In this document: piece after piece, positions 1 to 6,218 of the stretch
Position numbering within the stretch: the first letter of the stretch is position 1
Layout: every line of letters begins with the position of its first letter
DNA from: SBAX01 sp964646605
Lineage (GTDB): Bacteria > Planctomycetota > Phycisphaerae > UBA1845
Length of the DNA: 20,619 nt
Reading direction: 5' to 3'
Assembly: GCA_964646605.1 (NCBI GenBank)
Contig: CAZYEX010000078.1
Coordinates: forward strand, 1 to 20,619
Notes under the pieces: model-generated
What the model was told of the DNA's origin: nothing
The model's input: only the letters and a program-made list of their open reading frames with translations
Databases searched by the model: none
Translations under genes and position numbers: made by a program

Positions 1-883
1 ATCGCGGATCGCAACGCTTCAAACGATGACCGGCCTCGATCAACACGCTCCGCAGATCGTGGTTGCAGGCCCGGATCAAACCCGCGTCCGCTTGTCGAGA
101 TCCGCTCGACGCATTCCACGGGGTCAACCCGCAAAATCGAGCCAACTGCTTGCCGGAACGAAAACGGTCGAAGCGGCCCACTTCGGCGCGGAACACCCAG
201 GCCATCACCGGTCCCACCCCGGGAAGGGTCAGCAACTTTTGCACCACCGCATCGTCCTTCGTCACCACGTCCAGGTGTCGCTCGACGCCCTGGACGTCGC
301 CATTGAGCTGCTGCAACCGGTCCAGATGTCGATCGAGAATCCAACGACTTTGCTCGGGAAGCTCCACACCTCGCATCCACTGAAACCACGCCACGCCCCA
401 ACGCGGGGCGGCGCAACCACGACGATGCGCTCGCAGCAAAGCCCGAACCCGCAACTTTACGTTCCGCCGCTCGTTGACCAACTGACGACGGTAACGAACC
501 AAACGCCGCAATTCGCGGATCGCCTGCGGCGCCAACCACACCTTGGGGACGTACCCCACACGCTCGAGGTCTGCTAACAGCCGTGCATCGGAATAGTCCG
601 TCTTGTCCGGGTTCTGTCGCAGACGATGCACATACCCCGGATGCGCAAGGTCCACCGACCAACCCGCGGCGGCGATCAATCCCTCCGCAAAGTCCGCCGC
701 CCCTTCGCACGATTCCATGGCCGCCCCACGCACCCCGCCGTGCGTCGCAACGTAGTCCACGACCCGCCGCGGGTCGTTGTCGCACGTTCGGTTGCCCAAC
801 ACCTTGCCTCCCCCATCCAGCACGCAAACTTGCACCGAATCCTTGTGGTAGTCCAAACCGACGAAAACCGCTAACTTCTCCAT
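1..883 (-). CDS. IS110-family transposase, 3' end outside the window
   Basis: This reading frame starts at ATG 883 and stays open to the left edge, giving about 294 residues. It has the two-part IS110 layout. An N-terminal RuvC-like DEDD domain shows D11 in the opening VGLDYHKD, E57 in AMESCEGA, and D96 and D99 in KTDYSDA. A C-terminal Transposase_20 domain begins near residue 217 with LPGVGPVMAW and continues to GLTPWNASSG; the SSG near 259-261 is where the family's nucleophilic serine is expected. IS110 enzymes act as RNA-guided DNA recombinases using a bridge RNA encoded in the element. The start is supported by AAGGAG about 8 bases upstream. No frameshift is visible, so the copy may be active. 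The end of the protein and the right end of the element lie outside the window. Family assignment is secure; subgroup (IS110 or IS1111) is not. Confidence 0.93.
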   Translation of the reverse strand, partial: MEKLAVFVGLDYHKDSVQVCVLDGGGKVLGNRTCDNDPRRVVDYVATHGGVRGAAMESCEGAADFAEGLIAAAGWSVDLAHPGYVHRLRQNPDKTDYSDARLLADLERVGYVPKVWLAPQAIRELRRLVRYRRQLVNERRNVKLRVRALLRAHRRGCAAPRWGVAWFQWMRGVELPEQSRWILDRHLDRLQQLNGDVQGVERHLDVVTKDDAVVQKLLTLPGVGPVMAWVFRAEVGRFDRFRSGKQLARFCGLTPWNASSGSRQADAGLIRACNHDLRSVLIEAGHRLKRCDPR

Positions 884-884
884 A

Positions 885-950
885 CCCGTAGCTCCTTTTT
901 GTTGCCAATCAAAAAAACCCTGCCGGTACCTTACCGGCAAGAGCTACGGG
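885..950 (-). promoter_or_regulatory. Nested inverted repeat in transposase leader, masks the ribosome site
   Basis: Seen directly: CCCGTAGCTC (885-894) and GAGCTACGGG (941-950) are perfect 10-base inverted repeats that enclose a second hairpin. In the transposase mRNA the 3' arm includes the end of the AAGGAGCT Shine-Dalgarno, so the outer stem would hide the ribosome site. Insertion elements often use such leaders to prevent translation of read-through transcripts; that role is inferred here. Confidence 0.6.
911..939 (-). terminator. Intrinsic terminator-like hairpin just upstream of transposase
   Basis: Read on the minus strand, TGCCGGTA and TACCGGCA form a perfect 8-base stem with a 3-base loop (921-939), followed by GGG and a run of seven T (911-917). 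This is a classic intrinsic terminator pattern 28 bases before the transposase start. It could stop transcription entering the element, or mark the 3' end of a small RNA made upstream. Confidence 0.6.
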
Positions 951-985
951 CTTTCATCCCCATCTGACGGCGGCGATCGCGGGGT

Positions 986-1010
986 CGCGCGGGCTGAAGC
1001 CCACGGCTCG
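986..1010. repeat. Palindromic repeat, family 2, copy A
   Basis: The core GGGCTGAAGCCC with flanking CGCGC and CACGGCTCG matches 24 of 25 bases of the copy at 12237-12261 inside ubiE. Arms GGGCT/AGCCC enclose a GA loop. It ends with the CGGCTCGG tail that other palindromes of the window share. Because the repeat is dispersed, it probably belongs to the host genome rather than to the insertion element, so the element's left end would lie between about 951 and 985. The rest of 951-1162 shows no credible gene. Confidence 0.65.
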
Positions 1011-1085
1011 GGTCGTTAGTCGGGAATCGTGTCGCTTCCGCTCCACGCTCGGATGGACAATCGGCAATTGGAAATCGGCAATGGA

Positions 1086-1110
1086 CCCGCTCCCTCACGG
1101 TCGCGGCTCG
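1086..1110. repeat. Palindromic repeat, family 1, copy A
   Basis: The sequence CCCGCTCCCTCACGGTCGCGG followed by CTCGG is a near match to the copies at 3827, 3863 and 8286. Outer CCGC/GCGG arms and inner CC/GG pairs allow a short imperfect hairpin. It lies in an intergenic stretch beside a low-complexity segment (1059-1082) where ATCGGCAAT recurs. Confidence 0.6.
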
Positions 1111-1162
1111 GATCGGCATTCAGCATTCGCGGCAGACCGCTCTTTGGCAGTCGCGATACTGA

Positions 1163-1194
1163 TTGCCTCGTTGCCTTGCTGCCTCGTTGCCTCG
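1163..1194. repeat. Four tandem 8-base repeats
   Basis: Four consecutive units read TTGCCTCG, TTGCCTTG, CTGCCTCG and TTGCCTCG. The array stops 9 bases before the stop codon of the radical SAM remnant. It is too short to be a CRISPR or to act as a known satellite; it may be a slippage product. Confidence 0.7.
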
Positions 1195-1202
1195 CGCAGC
1201 GC

Positions 1203-1325
1203 TCAGCCTTCGACCTTGACACGGAGGGGGGTGTTGAGCATCGGCGTTGCCGCGGGTTCGGTGCGGGTGTTCCACTTGCCGAAGAAGCTGCGGACAAGGA
1301 TGCCGATGCGATGGAAGTGGGGCCG
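1203..1325 (-). pseudogene. Remnant: 3' end of a radical SAM gene paralogue
   Basis: On the minus strand this stretch encodes RIGILVRSFFGKWNTR, then a variable piece, then NTPLRVKVEG and a stop. The intact radical SAM protein at 2096-3676 ends with RIGILFRSFFGKWNTR ... NTPLRLKVEG and a stop. In the best 48-base block (about 1268-1315 against 2158-2205) 45 bases agree. Upstream of about 1325 the similarity ends at once, with no radical SAM or B12 motif. The frame continues upstream to 1595, but that part is unrelated and overlaps the antitoxin-like gene on the other strand. I read it as the leftover of a second copy whose body was deleted or replaced. Confidence 0.75.
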
Positions 1326-1424
1326 CCCTGGGTCTACGAAACGACGCTCGCCATTCGGATCGTAATCAGGTAGGATGCCGCGATAAGGTCGGTGGCGACG
1401 AGTTACGGACGAGAGAGGCTGGGC

Positions 1425-1631
1425 ATGGCGCTGCTCGAAGACCGTTTGGATCGACACTCGTTCAGCGTCGGCACGCTGGACGATGACGACGCTCGTCGCT
1501 ACTGGCGGGCGCGCACGCCGGACGAACGGCTGGCGGCGCTCGAGTTCCTGCGACAGGTCATGTATGGCTATGATCCGGTTTCCGATCGAATTCACAAAGC
1601 TCTTGAGGTTGCTGACCTCGAGCGGCGCTAA
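1425..1631 (+). CDS. Small partner protein (putative antitoxin) of the nucleotidyltransferase
   Basis: This encodes 68 residues, acidic in the middle, with the pattern YWRARTPDERLAALEFLRQ followed by YGYDP and a C-terminal IHKALEVADLERR. Small proteins with YW-x-R/K-TP-x-ER-L-x-ALE and YGYDP motifs are known, from memory, directly upstream of DUF6036-type nucleotidyltransferases. Their biochemical role is not well defined; antitoxin is an inference from gene order. ATG 1425 is chosen because AGAGG lies 6 bases upstream; an in-frame GTG at 1392 would add 11 residues. The last 62 bases overlap the start of the next gene in another frame, which suggests coupled translation. Confidence 0.75.
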   Translation: MALLEDRLDRHSFSVGTLDDDDARRYWRARTPDERLAALEFLRQVMYGYDPVSDRIHKALEVADLERR

Positions 1632-2013
1632 TTATCTGGTCGTAGGCGGGTACGCCGTCGCCTTCCACGGCCACCCCCGCGCCACGGGCGATCTGGACCT
1701 ATGGATCGCCACCTCACCGGAGAATGTCGCTTGCGTCCGACGGGCGCTGGGGAAGTTCGGGTTTCCCGAGGAACAGGTGGCGGCGGCTCCGTTGCACATG
1801 GCGGGCAAAGTGATCCGGATGGGCAGTCCGCCACTGCGGATCGAACTGCTCACCAGCGTCTCCGGAGTCGTTTTCGACGCTTGTTATGGTCGTCGGGAGT
1901 CGCAAGTCGTCGATGGGGTCGAGGTCGGGTTCATTTCGCGGGAAGACCTCTTAGCCAACAAGCGGGCTGCGGGACGCGCTCAGGATCTCGCCGACCTCGA
2001 AGCGTTGGGTTGA
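1570..2013 (+). CDS. Nucleotidyltransferase, AbiEii/DUF6036-like (putative toxin)
   Basis: The protein has 147 residues with a Pol-beta-type nucleotidyltransferase core. GGYAVAFHG (residues 26-34) supplies the GG nucleotide-binding turn. TGDLDLW (39-45) gives metal-binding D41 and D43, and IELL (91-94) gives E92 as the likely third acid. The C-terminal AGRAQDLADLEAL resembles the K/R-x-x-DL-x-DL helix of this family. Such enzymes transfer NMP to RNA, protein or small molecules; several act as toxins of two-gene modules, such as AbiEii of AbiE. The start at ATG 1570 overlaps the preceding gene by 62 bases. The frame is open further upstream to 1483, but those residues are a frame-shifted reading of the partner gene. 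Substrate unknown; a toxin role is inferred from context only. Confidence 0.85.
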   Translation: MIRFPIEFTKLLRLLTSSGANYLVVGGYAVAFHGHPRATGDLDLWIATSPENVACVRRALGKFGFPEEQVAAAPLHMAGKVIRMGSPPLRIELLTSVSGVVFDACYGRRESQVVDGVEVGFISREDLLANKRAAGRAQDLADLEALG

Positions 2014-2095
2014 TCGGTTTGGGTTGGAGCAGAACAGGATCGCACTTGGCGTCTCGTACTGACCCTCCTTCGACGCCCCCATTCGTGATTCACCC

Positions 2096-3676
2096 CTACC
2101 CTTCGACTTTTAAGCGGAGGGGGGTGTTGCTAATGGGCGCCATCCTCTCGGCGCGGGTGTTCCACTTGCCGAAGAAGCTGCGAAAGAGGATGCCGATGCG
2201 GTAGAAGTGCCTTCGCCAGTCGAAGTTCCCGCTCACCAACATGAAACAAGCCTTGGACAGAATCCCGGCGCGAAGCAGGCGCATCTTCGTCTTCTCGGTG
2301 ATGCCCAGCGTCGTGAGATCAATGCCCAGGTAATCCTTGTTGCGGTTCCAGTTGTCCAGAACTTGATCCGACGACTTGAAGCCGTGCCTTTCCACGATTT
2401 CCTGCAAAGGGGCGCCGGGCATAGGCGTGGCGATGGACCAGGTCATGTAGTGCATCCGCCGCCTGCGGAACTGTTTCCAGACCCACCAAAGCGAATGACG
2501 GATTTCGCGCGGGGTTTCGAACTGCAGTTCTCCATCCTTCTCCCACAACTGAAAGGCCATCATGAACAGAAGCACGCGAATCTTGTGTTTCTTGAGGAAC
2601 TTCAGGCATCGTTCGGTCTGCTCGACGGTGATCATTTTCTCGATCCCGATGAGCACGCGGTCGTTGGCGCTCTCGACCCCGAGGTGAACCAACCACATGT
2701 TCATGCGCATGAACAGCTCGGCCAGTTCGTCGTCGATCTTGTCGGCGCGAAGATTGGACTGGAAGAAAAGGTCCTTGTGGCCCAGACCGGCGATGGCGCG
2801 GCACACCTCCTTGGCCCAGGGCAAGGTGACGTTGAGCTCGTCGGAGACGATCTTGATTTCGCGGACGCCCAGTCGATACAGCCAGTCCACCTCGCGGGCG
2901 ATGTGCTCCGGGGAGCGCATGCGGACGTACGGTTTGGCCGCTCGCCAGACCGGCAGCGAGCAGAACGTACACTTGTACGGGCATCCCCGGCTGATCACGA
3001 TGCACATCTGCTTGTTGGATTTCGAGTAGTGCTGTCCGACGAACTTGGAAAAGTCGATGCGGTCCCAGGCCATGAAGGGTAGTTCGTCGAGGTTCTCGTA
3101 GGCACGCGGCTTGTCGGTTCGCAGCGGACCATCGGGCGTGCGGATCAACAGACCGGGGATCTTGGTGAAATCCCGCCCGCCGTAGATGGCCTCGTTGACG
3201 ATGTCGGACAGGGTCATTTCGCCTTCGCCGATGCAGACGATGTCGGCGAGTGTCTTCTTCATGACATCGTCGGGCACGGAGGTGGGGTGCGGTCCGCCGG
3301 CAATGATGAGCATCTCGGGGAAGCGGCGTTTGAGCTCGTTGATGGTTTCGCCGGCCACGCGCTGAGTGAGGAAGGCGTAGCTGAGTCCGTAGATGTTGGG
3401 TCGAAGCTCCTCGATGATGCGGACATGGTCCTCGATCGAATGGAATTGATCGAGAAAAAGAATGTCATCGTCGGAGAGCGGGGTGTTTTCGCGCAGATAC
3501 GAAATCAGTTGGAGGATGCCGAGGTTGGGATAGGCCTTGTCGTAGTCGTCGGTCTTGGCGGGCGGATCGGCGAGCATGACGGTGAAAGGCCTGACTCGCC
3601 GGCGCTCGCGAGCTTCGCCGCGCGGTCCTTGCGCCGACGGGAGGTCACCCTTCACCACACTTAAGGAAACGCTCAT
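2096..3676 (-). CDS. B12-binding-domain radical SAM protein
   Basis: About 526 residues from ATG 3676. Residues 31-155 look like a B12-binding Rossmann domain: MLADPPAK, NLGILQLISYLR, IYGLSYAF, AGGPHPTSVPDD and IGEGE are typical of this radical SAM class. The [4Fe-4S] cluster motif is C232-x3-C236-x2-C239 in RGCPYKCTFC. A TIM-barrel region follows with LHFQSNLRAD-like and GVESANDRVL segments. Members include methyltransferases, cyclases and hopanoid enzymes; no subfamily is recognised, so the substrate is open. The start is uncertain: no clear Shine-Dalgarno precedes 3676, the frame is open to 3820, and the conserved part starts only near residue 31. It has no operon partner on its strand. 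Its 3' end has a diverged duplicate at 1203-1325, on the far side of the nucleotidyltransferase module. Confidence 0.88.
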   Translation of the reverse strand: MSVSLSVVKGDLPSAQGPRGEARERRRVRPFTVMLADPPAKTDDYDKAYPNLGILQLISYLRENTPLSDDDILFLDQFHSIEDHVRIIEELRPNIYGLSYAFLTQRVAGETINELKRRFPEMLIIAGGPHPTSVPDDVMKKTLADIVCIGEGEMTLSDIVNEAIYGGRDFTKIPGLLIRTPDGPLRTDKPRAYENLDELPFMAWDRIDFSKFVGQHYSKSNKQMCIVISRGCPYKCTFCSLPVWRAAKPYVRMRSPEHIAREVDWLYRLGVREIKIVSDELNVTLPWAKEVCRAIAGLGHKDLFFQSNLRADKIDDELAELFMRMNMWLVHLGVESANDRVLIGIEKMITVEQTERCLKFLKKHKIRVLLFMMAFQLWEKDGELQFETPREIRHSLWWVWKQFRRRRMHYMTWSIATPMPGAPLQEIVERHGFKSSDQVLDNWNRNKDYLGIDLTTLGITEKTKMRLLRAGILSKACFMLVSGNFDWRRHFYRIGILFRSFFGKWNTRAERMAPISNTPLRLKVEG

Positions 3677-3826
3677 GCGCAGCTCGGTCCGGGTCCCGGC
3701 GGGCGACAACGCTTGCCGCTCGACCGATACTCCCCAACACTTATCGGAAATTGCGCGACGCCGATGAAACGGCGGTGGACGCCGCTGCGGGCCCAACCAA
3801 CTCGGTTTGTACTCCTGCAACCAACA

Positions 3827-3850
3827 CCGCTCCCTTACGGTCGCGGTTCG
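3827..3850. repeat. Palindromic repeat, family 1, copy B
   Basis: CCGCTCCCTTACGGTCGCGG (within 3827-3850) followed by TTCGG. It shares 29 consecutive bases, including the upstream CCAACA, with the copy at 8286. It is followed at a 36-base period by copy C, so these two form a direct tandem pair between the radical SAM gene and the VOC gene. Confidence 0.75.
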
Positions 3851-3862
3851 GAAGGAAATACA

Positions 3863-3886
3863 CCGCTCGCTTACGGTCGCGGGTCG
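3863..3886. repeat. Palindromic repeat, family 1, copy C
   Basis: CCGCTCGCTTACGGTCGCGG (within 3863-3886) followed by GTCGG, two to three bases different from copy B and in the same orientation. It lies 26 bases from the stop codon of the VOC gene, so as RNA it could act as a 3' hairpin for that gene; this is inferred. Confidence 0.75.
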
Positions 3887-3911
3887 GAAACGAATATCGG
3901 ACGCGTTTGGG

Positions 3912-4316
3912 TCAGGGTCCTGTATACACGGTTTTGCGGTCGACGAAGCAGATGGGGTTGCCGAAGGGGTCTTTGATGTAAAAGGAGCGTTCGCCCCAGG
4001 GGCGATGGGCGATCGCTCCGGCGGGGTCGCCGTGGACCTCGCCCTCGGCGAAGGCGGCGCCGGCTTTCAGGCAGCGCTGGTAGGTCGCTTCCAGATCGTC
4101 CACGGCGAAGTAGAGGTGGTCCTGGTTGGGACGGGGTTCACAAGAGTCGCCGTCCTCCTTGGGGCTGAAGCAAGCCAATATGGTCCCGCCGCAGTCGAAG
4201 TAGTGCCGACCATCTGACACTTTCATTCCGGGCGTGTCGAGAACCGCGGCGTAGAAATCGGCGGCCTTCTGGAGGTTCGAGACGGGCAGGATCACACGAA
4301 ACAGTTTCGCGGACAC
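3912..4316 (-). CDS. VOC superfamily (glyoxalase/bleomycin-resistance-like) protein
   Basis: This is a 134-residue single-domain protein with two paired beta-alpha-beta-beta-beta halves. The first runs from FRVILPVSNLQKAADFY to HYFDCGG, the second from DHLYFAVDDLEA to SFYIKDPFGNPICFVD; DPFGNP is a hallmark of the VOC fold. The usual first metal-binding His at the N-terminus is Arg here, so glyoxalase I activity is doubtful, and the substrate is unknown. Start choice: AGGAG (4323-4327) touches the ATG at 4322 with no spacing but sits 6 bases from the GTG at 4316, so GTG is preferred; the ATG adds two residues. The frame is open to 4670, but that part has no family similarity. It is divergent from the HxlR regulator at 4843, its possible controller. 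Confidence 0.85.
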   Translation of the reverse strand: MSAKLFRVILPVSNLQKAADFYAAVLDTPGMKVSDGRHYFDCGGTILACFSPKEDGDSCEPRPNQDHLYFAVDDLEATYQRCLKAGAAFAEGEVHGDPAGAIAHRPWGERSFYIKDPFGNPICFVDRKTVYTGP

Positions 4317-4331
4317 GGGCATCTCCTGTTG

Positions 4332-4438
4332 TTTGGGTTCGTTTCGCAGCAGACGGGGCGCTGCACAGGCCCCCATGGCCAGGAAGGATACGACGACGAA
4401 CCCATTTTTACGCCTGTTTTGGCGCAAACGAACCCAAA
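4332..4438. repeat. 13-base inverted repeat upstream of the VOC gene
   Basis: TTTGGGTTCGTTT (4332-4344) and AAACGAACCCAAA (4426-4438) are perfect inverted repeats 81 bases apart. Inside, CGCC-TGTTTT-GGCG (4411-4424) is a small palindrome. The pair may be a regulatory leader fold for the VOC mRNA or the ends of a small non-coding mobile element; nothing else supports either. Confidence 0.5.
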
Positions 4439-4703
4439 TCGAACCCATCGATCGGCGTTTTTGATAGCGCCAAGGGGGTGAATGGGTTTGTTTTGCGTCA
4501 TCCTTTTCTTCCATTCGCACCATTCGTGCTCCCACGGGCGGAGTCACCGGCACTCGCCGGTCGTGCCGAGCGGGCCACGGCTCGTGTAGGGCGCGCCTCG
4601 ACTCTCGCCCTAAGAACTGCGCAGGTGATCGGTCGCGCAGGCGAAATCCGGCGATCGGGTTGGCGGTCATGGGGATCAGAATGGAGTATAGCTATCTTGA
4701 GTG
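4439..4703. other. Non-coding stretch with a diffuse palindrome
   Basis: No convincing gene is seen. A hairpin, CGGCAC (4548-4553) with GTGCCG (4563-4568), is followed by GGGCCACGGCTCG (4572-4584), whose end matches the tail of the other dispersed repeats. Base composition drops to AT-rich from about 4675, consistent with a promoter zone before the HxlR gene. Confidence 0.4.
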
Positions 4704-4743
4704 CAAGTATGTACTTGAAAGTGGTATAGTATCCATTAGGATA
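4704..4743 (+). promoter_or_regulatory. Two palindromic operator candidates and a promoter before the HxlR gene
   Basis: CAAGTA-TG-TACTTG (4704-4717) is a perfect dyad, and TATCC-ATTA-GGATA (4730-4743) is a second. TTGAAA (4715-4720) and TAGGAT (4737-4742), 16 bases apart, could be -35 and -10 boxes, so the dyads would overlap the promoter. HxlR dimers bind such short dyads and often repress their own and a divergent gene. Confidence 0.5.
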
Positions 4744-4842
4744 GTAGACCAGGCACTGAGGCATTGAGGCATCAAGGGACGACGGGAGAAGGGGCATGAG
4801 GAAGGGCTGGGCACGGCGGCTGGAGGGAGGCGGGGTACCGGT

Positions 4843-5211
4843 ATGGTGCTGACGCCGACGAAGCGGGCGGGCCGTAAGGCTCGAGGGCCGAATGCGGGGA
4901 AGTGCCCGTTAACGGCGATCATGGACGTGATCGGGGGAAAGTGGAAAGGACTGATCTGGTGGCGGTTGTCGGGCGGAATGAGCCGCTACGGGGAACTCAA
5001 GCGGTCCATCGAAGGCATCACACCGAAGATGCTGACTCAACAGCTCCGCGAGTTGGAGGCCGACGGAATCGTTTCGAGGAAGGTCTACGCGGAGGTGCCG
5101 CCGAAGGTCGAGTATTCGCTGACCGAGTATGGCAAGACCCTCGCGCCGGTGTTTGAGATCATGTGCCAATGGGGCGATGGACACCTCAGGCGAATGGCGG
5201 ATGCAGAATAG
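4843..5211 (+). CDS. HxlR-family winged-helix transcriptional regulator
   Basis: 122 residues, the normal length for the family. The N-terminus carries the conserved KCPLTAIMDVIGGKWKGLIW segment (residues 20-39), with C21 at the position where HxlR/YodB-like regulators keep a redox- or electrophile-sensing cysteine. The DNA-binding helix region follows: MSRYGELKRSI, GITPKMLTQQLRELEADGIV, then the wing VPPKVEYSLTEYG. The GGAGG near 4824 is too far from ATG 4843 to be strong support. It is divergent from the VOC gene and preceded by two dyads. Sensing of aldehydes or quinones, with control of the VOC gene, is a reasonable inference. Confidence 0.92.
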   Translation: MVLTPTKRAGRKARGPNAGKCPLTAIMDVIGGKWKGLIWWRLSGGMSRYGELKRSIEGITPKMLTQQLRELEADGIVSRKVYAEVPPKVEYSLTEYGKTLAPVFEIMCQWGDGHLRRMADAE

Positions 5212-5301
5212 CGAAGAGCGAAGATAGAAGTACGATGCCATGACTATGACACGTCGCAACATGGATCTGCGGTGAAGCGAACGGCGGAGGGAGGATCCAA
5301 G

Positions 5302-6000
5302 CTACGGCGTCAGCCAGGCTGTGAACTTTTCCTGGGGGAGCGGGGTTTTCATCCAGGACTGGTCGGGCATGGGGTCTAGGAGGCATTCGGCGACGGATTT
5401 GAGGCGCGGGAACGGGGCGGTCTTTCGTTCGCCGCGCCGGGTGATCCAGGCCAATTGTTTCTTTTGCAGAATGGCGCTGACGATCTCATTGGTCATGCGG
5501 GCGTCGCCGAGCACGTAGTCGAGGACGCGTTGGTGCCGGCCGGCGCGCCACTCGCGCGGCGCGTCCTCGGCAGCCATGGACTTTTTCAAGGGGACGCCCA
5601 GTCCTTGCGCGGCGGCGGCAAGAGAGACGGGAAAGCCCTTCAGCTTGAAGAATTGGAACATGGGGTCGTAGAGAGCGCGAGCGACGCGTGTGGCGGCCTG
5701 GGCGTCGTCGGCAGCGCGGGCAATCCAGGGAAGGTCGAAGCTGAGGCCGTTCCAGGCGCACACGGCATGATCCGCTTTCTGCATCTGTTCGAGGTAGTCG
5801 AGCAGCTCACGTGCGCAGCGGCGATCCATGTTCAATAAGGGCTTGTCGGCGGGCCCGGTCGAGTACCAAAGGCGTTGCTCGCCGCCGTCGATCAGCGTGG
5901 CGGCGACGGCGACGTCAAAGGGGGCGTATTTGTTGATGTCCTCGCCGGGACGGAGGTCGAAGACGTTGGAGATTTCGATGTCGAAACTGAGCAACTTCAT
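5302..6000 (-). CDS. DEDDy-type 3'-5' exonuclease (DnaQ/RNase H-like fold)
   Basis: 232 residues from ATG 6000. The four catalytic acids of a DEDDy exonuclease can be placed. D7 and E9 lie in LLSFDIEIS (Exo I), D89 in AWNGLSFDLPWIA (Exo II), and the tyrosine form of Exo III is Y162-x3-D166 in LDYVLGDARMT. This resembles the predicted 3'-5' exonucleases related to the proofreading domain of family B polymerases; no polymerase domain is attached, so it would act alone on single-stranded ends. GGAG lies 10 bases upstream of the chosen ATG. A TTG at 6042 would add 14 residues of low similarity. It converges with the HxlR gene; the 90 bases between their stops (5212-5301) hold nothing recognised. 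The cellular target is unknown. Confidence 0.82.
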   Translation of the reverse strand: MKLLSFDIEISNVFDLRPGEDINKYAPFDVAVAATLIDGGEQRLWYSTGPADKPLLNMDRRCARELLDYLEQMQKADHAVCAWNGLSFDLPWIARAADDAQAATRVARALYDPMFQFFKLKGFPVSLAAAAQGLGVPLKKSMAAEDAPREWRAGRHQRVLDYVLGDARMTNEIVSAILQKKQLAWITRRGERKTAPFPRLKSVAECLLDPMPDQSWMKTPLPQEKFTAWLTP

Positions 6001-6218
6001 GCCAGGATGGCTCCGGGGCCCGTTGTCGTTCGTGCCTTTCAAGTTCTATCAGACTTTTGGGAAACGGCAAAGGAACCGCAGGCATGTGGGGCGCGGTCTT
6101 GGTCCTGCTGCGCTTCGGGTCGTCGCTTTGACGACACCGCTACCTCCTCGGTCGCGTCGTCGGTCGCGGTTCCAAGCGGTCAATCCGCGCTCGGGTTGGT
6201 GCTACACCGCTGCGTGAA

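Noticed and set aside
26..577. Open frame of 183 codons on the plus strand
   Set aside because: It is the mirror of the IS110 transposase, whose catalytic motifs are clear on the other strand.
1163..1194. Possible CRISPR
   Set aside because: Units are 8 bases long without spacers.
1483..1569. N-terminal extension of the nucleotidyltransferase
   Set aside because: These codons are the small partner gene read in another frame; the conserved protein begins at ATG 1570.
1203..1595. Independent 130-residue gene on the minus strand
   Set aside because: Only its last 40 codons are protein-like and they match the end of the radical SAM protein; the rest is antisense to the antitoxin-like gene.
3677..3820. 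N-terminal extension of the radical SAM protein by 48 residues
   Set aside because: The residues are Pro/Arg-rich without similarity to the family and reach almost into the palindrome pair.
6119..6135. Terminator after the secreted protein gene
   Set aside because: The 6-base stem GTCGTC/GACGAC has no T run and is weak; it is mentioned only as a local hairpin.
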